Origin: Devosia sp.
GTDB lineage: Bacteria > Pseudomonadota > Alphaproteobacteria > Rhizobiales > Devosiaceae
Length of the DNA stretch: 19,613 nt
Assembly: GCA_028290685.1 (NCBI GenBank)
Contig: JAQGJI010000171.1
Coordinates: forward strand, 1 to 19,613
Reading direction: 5' to 3'
Position numbers and translations under genes: made by a program. Below the pieces are notes generated by a model. That model saw only the letters and a program-made list of their open reading frames with translations, ran no database searches and was not told where the DNA came from. Shown one piece after another: positions 15,129 through 19,613 of this stretch. The first letter of the stretch is position 1, and each line of letters starts with the position of its first letter.

Positions 15129-16058
15129 GTGTCCGTCCGCAAACTATCTGAAATCACCGGCGTACTGCCGGCCTTGGTTACCCCGTTCGACGAGAACGAG
15201 AACTTTGACGAGGGGCGCATGCGCTCGGTGGTCGATTTCCTGATCAACCGCGGCGTAAATGGCCTTTACGTCACCGGAAGCACCGGCGAGGCGTTCATGA
15301 TGTCGCCCGACGAGCGCAAGCGGGTGCTGGAGGTGGTCACCGACGAGGTCAAGGGCCGGGTGCCGGTCATCGCCCATGTCGGCGCGATCTCGACCCGTCT
15401 GTCAATCGATCTGGCGCGCCACGCCGAAAAGGCCGGCGCTGACGCCCTGTCCACGGTGCCACCCTTTTATTGGGGGTTCTCGCAGGATCAGGTGGTCTCC
15501 TATTACACCGATATCACCGCTTCGACCGGCCTGCCGATGTGCGCCTACAACGTGCCGCTGGCAGGGTTGTTCGGGTTCGACCTGATCAAGCGGCTGGCGG
15601 ATATTCGCGGCGTTGAGGGCATCAAATATACAGCTGCCACCCATTTCGAGATCATGCGGATGAGGGGCGAGATCGGTTCCGAATTCATCATCTATTCAGG
15701 GGCGGATGAGATGGCCATGTCCGGCCTCAGCTTCGGCGCGGATGGAATTATCGGCAGTTTCTACAACTGCATTCCAGAGGTGTTCCTGGCGCTTTACGAT
15801 GCAGTCAAGTCCGGCGACATGGCGAAGGCCAAGAGCCTACAGGAAGTGGGTAATGCCATCATCTTCTTTTCGCTTGCTCGCAACCCGATCGCTGCCATCA
15901 AGCGCACCATGGCGTGGCAGGGTGCCGATGCTGGTTATTGTCGCAAGCCGTTCGGCAATTTCTATGACGCCGCATCGGAGCAGATATTGAAAGACGAGTT
16001 CCGCGCGTTCAAAGCCGAGCGCAAGCTCAGCGGCGTCAACTTCCTTGACGCGATTTAA
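15129..16058 (+). CDS. N-acetylneuraminate lyase-like protein (DapA/NanA superfamily)
   Basis: This 309-residue class I aldolase starts at GTG 15129, after GGAG. Its motifs follow sialic acid lyase more closely than dihydrodipicolinate synthase: GLYVTGSTGEAF (45-56), IAHVGAIST (81-89), catalytic Y140 in AYNVP, Schiff-base K166 in GIKYT, the substrate-contacting pair D193/E194 in SGADEMAMSG, S210 in IGSFYN and the late CRKPFG. From memory, these match Y137, K165, D191, E192 and S208 of Escherichia coli NanA. It probably releases pyruvate from a 2-keto-3-deoxy or nonulosonic acid. No kinase or epimerase of a standard sialic acid pathway is in the window, so the true substrate may be a relative. 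It follows the importer genes closely and is likely co-transcribed with them. Confidence 0.88.
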   Translation: MSVRKLSEITGVLPALVTPFDENENFDEGRMRSVVDFLINRGVNGLYVTGSTGEAFMMSPDERKRVLEVVTDEVKGRVPVIAHVGAISTRLSIDLARHAEKAGADALSTVPPFYWGFSQDQVVSYYTDITASTGLPMCAYNVPLAGLFGFDLIKRLADIRGVEGIKYTAATHFEIMRMRGEIGSEFIIYSGADEMAMSGLSFGADGIIGSFYNCIPEVFLALYDAVKSGDMAKAKSLQEVGNAIIFFSLARNPIAAIKRTMAWQGADAGYCRKPFGNFYDAASEQILKDEFRAFKAERKLSGVNFLDAI

Positions 16059-16062
16059 GGGC

Positions 16063-16980
16063 ATGACCGAGCCGCTGTCGGGCAACTGGGCTTCGCTGTT
16101 GCTGCCGATCAACGAAGATGACAGCATCGACTTCGCCCGACTTGGCGACGCCATTGACGCGCTGACTGCTGCAGGCGTCGATGGCATCTATTCCAATGGT
16201 ACCGCCTGCGAATTCTATGCGCAGACCGACGCGGAGTTCGAGGCAATCCAGGCGTTGCTGGCCGATAAATGCAGCTCGGCCGGCATGGACTTCATGGTGG
16301 GGGCGAGCGAGGTCAATCCGCGGGTCCAAATGGAGCGGTTGTACCGGGCGAGGCAACTGCGACCTCGCGCCATCCAGGTCATCCTGCCCGATTGGTGGCC
16401 GGTCTCAAACGAGGAGGCCAGGTCGTTCCTGCTGCGGGCGAGCGAGATTGCCGATGGCATCGATCTCGTGCTCTACAACCCGCCCCACGCCAAGCGCGTG
16501 CTCACCCCTGCCGAGCTTGCCGAGGTCACAAGGGGAACGGGCGTGGTCGCCAGCAAGCTTAGTCTTGTCGGAAGCGATTTCTATAAAGAGGCGCGCGAGC
16601 ATCTGAGTCACCTGGCAGTATTTGTGCCCGGGCACCATTTGGCGACCGGCGTCAAGGCGGGCGTGGCGGCCGGCTCGTTCTCCAACATTGCGTGCCTCTC
16701 TCCTCGGGGTGCGCAGCGCTGGACGGAGCTGATGAAGACCGATCTTGATCAGGCGATGGAGTGGGAAACCCGCATCCGCGTCTTCATTACCGGTGAAATC
16801 CTGCCGTTTGCCGAGCAAGGCTATTCCAACGCGGCGCTGGACAAGCTGCTCGCGGCGATAGGCGGCTGGGCCGATGTGGGAACCCGTCTTCGCGCGCCAT
16901 ATCGCTCGATCGAACCCGCCGCGGCTATCGCCTTGCGAGCCGCTGCGCGCGAGAGCATGCCCGAACTCATGAACCCATAG
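16063..16980 (+). CDS. Second DapA-superfamily lyase/dehydratase with an atypical active-site loop
   Basis: Taking ATG 16063, four bases after the preceding stop, gives 305 residues. TTG 16045 is a longer alternative that overlaps that stop. The TIM-barrel family is shown by GNWASLLLPINEDD, GVDGIYSNGTACEFY, catalytic Y138 in LYNPPHAK and Schiff-base K165 in VVASKLSLVG. The pyruvate-carboxylate loop reads GTACE (46-50) in place of the G(T/S)TGE seen in its neighbour, so its keto-acid recognition may differ. It shares little detailed motif sequence with the adjacent NanA-like lyase, so a recent tandem duplication is unlikely. It may act on a different keto acid, or as a dehydratase. Its last 14 bases overlap the end of the convergent amidohydrolase gene. 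Confidence 0.88.
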   Translation: MTEPLSGNWASLLLPINEDDSIDFARLGDAIDALTAAGVDGIYSNGTACEFYAQTDAEFEAIQALLADKCSSAGMDFMVGASEVNPRVQMERLYRARQLRPRAIQVILPDWWPVSNEEARSFLLRASEIADGIDLVLYNPPHAKRVLTPAELAEVTRGTGVVASKLSLVGSDFYKEAREHLSHLAVFVPGHHLATGVKAGVAAGSFSNIACLSPRGAQRWTELMKTDLDQAMEWETRIRVFITGEILPFAEQGYSNAALDKLLAAIGGWADVGTRLRAPYRSIEPAAAIALRAAARESMPELMNP

Positions 16981-18010
16981 CGGCTGCTACGTCGGCGCGC
17001 GCTTCATCCACCAGCGCTCGAGCTGTGCCGTGGAACAGCGCCTCGCGCTGTTTCCGTACAAGGCCAACTTGCCGGGCGCCGCGCTTCATGGCGCGTAGCT
17101 GTTCGTAGCGAACGTAGGTCATGCGGCTATCGCAGTGGCTGAGTGCCAGTTGGTGGTTGGTCTCTGACAGGAAACTCCAGGCGAAGCCGAAAGCGATGTA
17201 TTTGCCGCGCATCGGGCCGATCATGTCGTCGCTGCCATACATCACCCGCTCGGCACCAACGCCGGTATAAAGTGCGTCCAGAGCATCGGCCTCGCAAACG
17301 CTTGATGTGTCGTACCAGACATTGGGGAGGCCTCTGAGACTTGCAGCTGCCTTTTCGATAGCCCAAGCCGAGTAAGATCGAGCGCAATGCGCCAATATCC
17401 AGCGCACTCGCGGGTATTTTTCACTGAGTCGCAGAACCTCTGAAATGTTTTCCGGGTCCGAAATGGCACGCCGCTTGGAAAGGTGCATCATGACGATCAG
17501 CCCAAGCCGGTCGGCCAGGGCGATCTGATGCTCTGGCAGGAAGTCGGTGATCGAGGCCTCGGGCGGATCGCCATTGGTTGCGTAAACCAGGTATGGCTTG
17601 AGGCCAATGGCCCCGGTACGCCGCAGCGTTTCGACGATTTCTGCTTCGTTCATCCCCGGATGCACCAGCATCAGCGAGGCGGAACCGGCGCTCTTGGAGG
17701 TTTCGGCGGCGACATAGCCGTTAGAGCCTTCGAAGTCGCACTTTCCAGCAAAAGGAAACGGGAAGGCAAGACGCTGAAGCGAGCGCCCCGGCATAAGGGC
17801 TGCGTCTATCTGATCGGCAAGCGCCGTCGTCACCTCGGGGAAATAGCGCCCGATGCTGGGAGCATAAGGCCCGATCTCTTTGTCAGCGTTGAGGTTGAAC
17901 GCCCAACGGTAAATGTGGGTATGCACATCGAAGACCGTGGCAGGCACGAAGTCTTCCAGCTCTTCGGTCCAGATACGTTGATCAAGGTCGTTGGGTTGAA
18001 AATCATACAT
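16967..18010 (-). CDS. Amidohydrolase family (PF04909-type) TIM-barrel hydrolase
   Basis: This 347-residue protein has the amidohydrolase-2 pattern. The N-terminal metal pair is H30 and H32 in FDVHTHIY, followed by H176 in MMHLSKR, H208 in ILAHCARSY and the catalytic Asp D261 in YGSDD. Relatives hydrolyse lactones or amides, or decarboxylate aromatic acids. GGGAGG lies nine bases before ATG 18010. The gene is convergent with the second DapA-family gene, overlapping it by 14 bases, and divergent from the ureidoglycolate-lyase-like gene. It may open a lactone or cyclic amide formed by the dehydrogenases, which is inference from context only. Confidence 0.88.
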   Translation of the reverse strand: MYDFQPNDLDQRIWTEELEDFVPATVFDVHTHIYRWAFNLNADKEIGPYAPSIGRYFPEVTTALADQIDAALMPGRSLQRLAFPFPFAGKCDFEGSNGYVAAETSKSAGSASLMLVHPGMNEAEIVETLRRTGAIGLKPYLVYATNGDPPEASITDFLPEHQIALADRLGLIVMMHLSKRRAISDPENISEVLRLSEKYPRVRWILAHCARSYSAWAIEKAAASLRGLPNVWYDTSSVCEADALDALYTGVGAERVMYGSDDMIGPMRGKYIAFGFAWSFLSETNHQLALSHCDSRMTYVRYEQLRAMKRGARQVGLVRKQREALFHGTARALVDEARADVAAAMGS

Positions 18011-18029
18011 CGCGGCAAGCCTCCCAGCC

Positions 18030-18064
18030 TTGATATATCATGTTACATTGATAACAAGATAAAT
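18030..18064. promoter_or_regulatory. AT-rich palindromic block between divergent genes
   Basis: The 111-base gap 18011-18121 contains an AT-rich core with the perfect palindrome TGATATATCA (18031-18040) and the overlapping inverted pair TATCA (18036-18040) / TGATA (18049-18053). A plus-strand TTGATA (18030-18035) could be a -35 box for the gene at 18122, but its -10 is weak. The symmetry and position suggest a shared promoter/operator for both genes. The binding protein is unknown. Confidence 0.35.
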
Positions 18065-18121
18065 GAAGCTGATCCGACGGGTTTGCCGTCGCCATGCCCA
18101 CGCCATCATCAGGATTAAGAG

Positions 18122-18592
18122 ATGACCCGTCTTCACGCTGTGCCCATCGATGCCGCTGCACTGGCCCCTTACGCCACGATTATCGCTTCCAGTGACGGCA
18201 AGCCACGAGCGGTGGCCGAGGTCATGGGCCACGATAATGCCCCCGGAGCGCATGCTTTCACCATCCTCTGCCCGCAGCCGGTGTCAGGCGCCCTAACGAT
18301 CGCGGCCCTTGAGCGGCACGCTCATTCCACCCAAAGCTTTGTTCCGATCCGTGCTAGTCGCTGGCTGATCGTGGTGGCACCAAAGACGGTCAATGGGGAT
18401 CCTGACCTCGACCGCGCATTGGCATTTCTTGCGGGTCCGGAAGACGCGATCTGCATCGGGCGGGATGTCTGGCATGCCGGACTGACGGTCCTCGACCAGC
18501 CGGCCCAGTTCGGCATGATCATGTGGAAGACAGAAGCGGGCGACGATGGCGTGCTGTTCCAGTTGCCGGAGGCGATCGAGATCGCGCTGTAG
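18122..18592 (+). CDS. Ureidoglycolate lyase (AllA) family protein
   Basis: This 156-residue protein has the size and landmark motifs of the ureidoglycolate lyase/hydrolase family (PF04115). These are ERH (64-66) followed by STQSFVPI (69-76), WLIVVAP (81-87) and the RDVWHAGL segment with W117 and H118. Classic members split ureidoglycolate to glyoxylate and urea at the end of purine breakdown. No other purine-pathway gene is here, so the protein may act on a related ureido or hydroxy acid. ATG 18122 has AGGA seven bases upstream. It stands alone on the plus strand, divergent from the amidohydrolase gene, and is followed by two hairpins. Confidence 0.88.
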   Translation: MTRLHAVPIDAAALAPYATIIASSDGKPRAVAEVMGHDNAPGAHAFTILCPQPVSGALTIAALERHAHSTQSFVPIRASRWLIVVAPKTVNGDPDLDRALAFLAGPEDAICIGRDVWHAGLTVLDQPAQFGMIMWKTEAGDDGVLFQLPEAIEIAL

Positions 18593-18606
18593 CTTGCTGG
18601 CGTTAA

Positions 18607-18661
18607 CCGGCCCGAGCCGGCATCAGCATTGAGCGGGGCGAGGCAAGGACATGGCCTCGCC
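18607..18661. terminator. Two hairpins in the gap downstream of the AllA-like gene
   Basis: CCGGC (18607-18611) pairs with GCCGG (18616-18620). A stronger perfect 8-base stem is GGCGAGGC (18637-18644) with GCCTCGCC (18654-18661) around a 9-base loop. They lie between the ends of two convergent genes, where termination is expected. No T-run follows on either strand, so they are not textbook intrinsic terminators. The remainder of the 201-base gap (18662-18793) shows nothing I can support. Confidence 0.4.
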
Positions 18662-18793
18662 AATACAAAACCTTAAGTCGGGAGGGTTGATCGCCGAAGC
18701 CGCGAGGTGGAGCCGATGACGTTGCTGCGGTCTTTGCAGAAGCTGACGCGTGAGCGGCTTGGCCAAGGAGGGTGGCGGACCTGGCGAAAGCCC

Positions 18794-19579
18794 TTAAATA
18801 GTGGCCGTCAGCCCGCCGTCCACAGTAATGACGCTGCCGGTTGTGAACGAGGAGGCGCGGGAGGCGAGGTAAAGCGCGGCTGCGCCAAGCTCTTGTGGAT
18901 CGCCCCAGCGAGCAGCGGGCGTTCGGGCTGCAATCTTATCATGGAAGTCTGGCTTAGCCGTGCGCAGCGCCACGTTGCCATTGGTCAGGAAATAGCCCGG
19001 TGCCAAGGCATTGACAGTTACGCCCACTGGCGCGAGTTCGACGGCGAGAGCGCGGACCAGGCCGTGCAGCGCGGTCTTGGCGGTCACATAGGCGCTGATG
19101 CCGGGCCGCGCCAAAGTCGCGTTGATCGACGAGATCAGGATGATCCGGCCATAACCCGCCCCGGCCATGATTGGCGCCGTCTCCCGGGCCAGTCTCCAGC
19201 CGGCGGTCAGACTGCCATCGATCACCGATTGCCACTCAGCTTCGTCCATTTCGAGAAAGGCCTTGCGGACACCGGCCGCGGTGTTGGAGACGACAATATC
19301 CAACCGGCCATGCCGGGACGCGAGCGCCGCAATAGCAGCCTTGGTCGCACCGGCATCAGCGGCGTCGAAGGCCATTGCCTCTCCCGACATGCCCCATGCC
19401 TGAAGCTGTTCGAGCTTGGCCTGCAAGAGCGGCAGGCGACGGCCGGTGATCACCACATAGGCGCCAGCGGCTGCCAGAGTCTGCGCCATGGCCCAGCCCA
19501 GGCCTTCGGATGCGCCGGTAACGAGGGCCACCTGACCGGTCAGATCAAAGATTGCCGCAGGGGTTCGGGGTGCGGTCAT
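18794..19579 (-). CDS. SDR family oxidoreductase (gluconate 5-dehydrogenase-like)
   Basis: This 261-residue classical SDR has the cofactor loop TGASEGLG (21-28), a variant NNAG region (VSNTAAG, 97-103), catalytic S151, Y164 and K168 in ISSINA and AYVTAK, and the C-terminal VDGGL. Unlike the two operon SDRs it has the normal 13-residue Ser-to-Tyr spacing, so it belongs to a different subgroup. Gluconate 5-dehydrogenase-type proteins share this layout, but specificity is not readable. Its ATG shares one base with the stop of the upstream permease gene (TGATG), so it is probably translated by coupling as part of another importer operon entering from the right. Confidence 0.9.
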   Translation of the reverse strand: MTAPRTPAAIFDLTGQVALVTGASEGLGWAMAQTLAAAGAYVVITGRRLPLLQAKLEQLQAWGMSGEAMAFDAADAGATKAAIAALASRHGRLDIVVSNTAAGVRKAFLEMDEAEWQSVIDGSLTAGWRLARETAPIMAGAGYGRIILISSINATLARPGISAYVTAKTALHGLVRALAVELAPVGVTVNALAPGYFLTNGNVALRTAKPDFHDKIAARTPAARWGDPQELGAAALYLASRASSFTTGSVITVDGGLTATI

Positions 19580-19613
19580 CAGCTGTACTCGATGCGGGGG
19601 TCGATATAGGCGT
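19579..19613 (-). CDS. C-terminus of a DppB/OppB-type ABC permease (runs off the right edge)
   Basis: The last 35 bases, read on the minus strand, encode AYIDPRIEYS and a TGA (19581-19579). The pattern (A/L)Y(I/L)DPRI-x-Y at the very C-terminus is typical of DppB/OppB-type permeases. The permease at 11154-12116 ends in the comparable ALIDPRVRLGE. The stop overlaps the following SDR start by one base. Only ten residues are visible, so the call rests on this motif and the operon-like overlap. Confidence 0.65.
   Translation of the reverse strand, partial: AYIDPRIEYS

Noticed and set aside
18707..19609. 300-codon plus-strand frame
   Set aside because: It is antisense to an SDR with an intact catalytic triad and has no recognisable features.
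1..19613. Mobile elements, CRISPR arrays, tRNA or rRNA genes
   Set aside because: I saw no transposase or integrase motifs, no regularly spaced repeats and no tRNA-like cloverleaf in the gaps.

Overview
The window looks like GC-rich alphaproteobacterial DNA, most likely Hyphomicrobiales (Rhizobiales). I judge this from the codon choice, the style of the Dpp/Opp-type transporter, and the packing of several SDR, Gfo/Idh/MocA, DapA-family and amidohydrolase genes into one catabolic island. I see no rRNA, tRNA, CRISPR array, insertion sequence or phage gene. No genus can be fixed from the sequence alone.

Layout. Positions 1-129 hold the start of an unrecognised minus-strand gene, divergent from a phytanoyl-CoA-dioxygenase-family gene (261-1049). 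A hairpin separates that gene from the end of a compact seven-gene minus-strand operon. Read from its promoter near 8359 down to 1069, the operon encodes a Gfo/Idh/MocA oxidoreductase broken by an in-frame TAG, an SDR, a second Gfo/Idh/MocA protein, a second SDR, an HpcH/HpaI-type aldolase, a DSD1-like PLP enzyme and an M81 (MlrC-like) metallopeptidase-family protein. Gaps between its genes are 1-17 bases.

A 354-base intergenic region (8271-8624) carries the operon promoter, a 16-base palindrome and a TTGACA box. To its right, on the plus strand, lie a FadR-type GntR regulator, a five-gene peptide/oligosaccharide ABC importer (binding protein, two permeases, two ATPases) and two DapA/NanA-superfamily lyases. 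The first lyase closely resembles N-acetylneuraminate lyase. Next come a minus-strand amidohydrolase, a plus-strand ureidoglycolate-lyase-family gene, and a minus-strand SDR whose start overlaps the stop codon of a Dpp-type permease that runs off the right edge.

The standout observation is the importer's substrate-binding protein (9447-11078). It appears to be a natural circular permutation of the DppA/OppA fold. The motif block that normally starts the second half of these proteins follows directly after the signal peptide. The block that normally starts the mature protein is in the middle, and the chain ends where the hinge between the halves would be. The reading frame, signal peptide and family length are all intact.

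Working together (inference): the regulator probably controls import of an acidic sugar-like or amino-sugar-like compound, or a conjugate of one. The paired dehydrogenases would oxidise or epimerise it, and the NanA-like and HpcH/HpaI lyases would cleave 2-keto-3-deoxy acids to pyruvate. The DSD1-like enzyme, M81 protein and amidohydrolase suggest the substrate also contains an amine, amide or D-amino-acid part. The substrate itself cannot be named from sequence.
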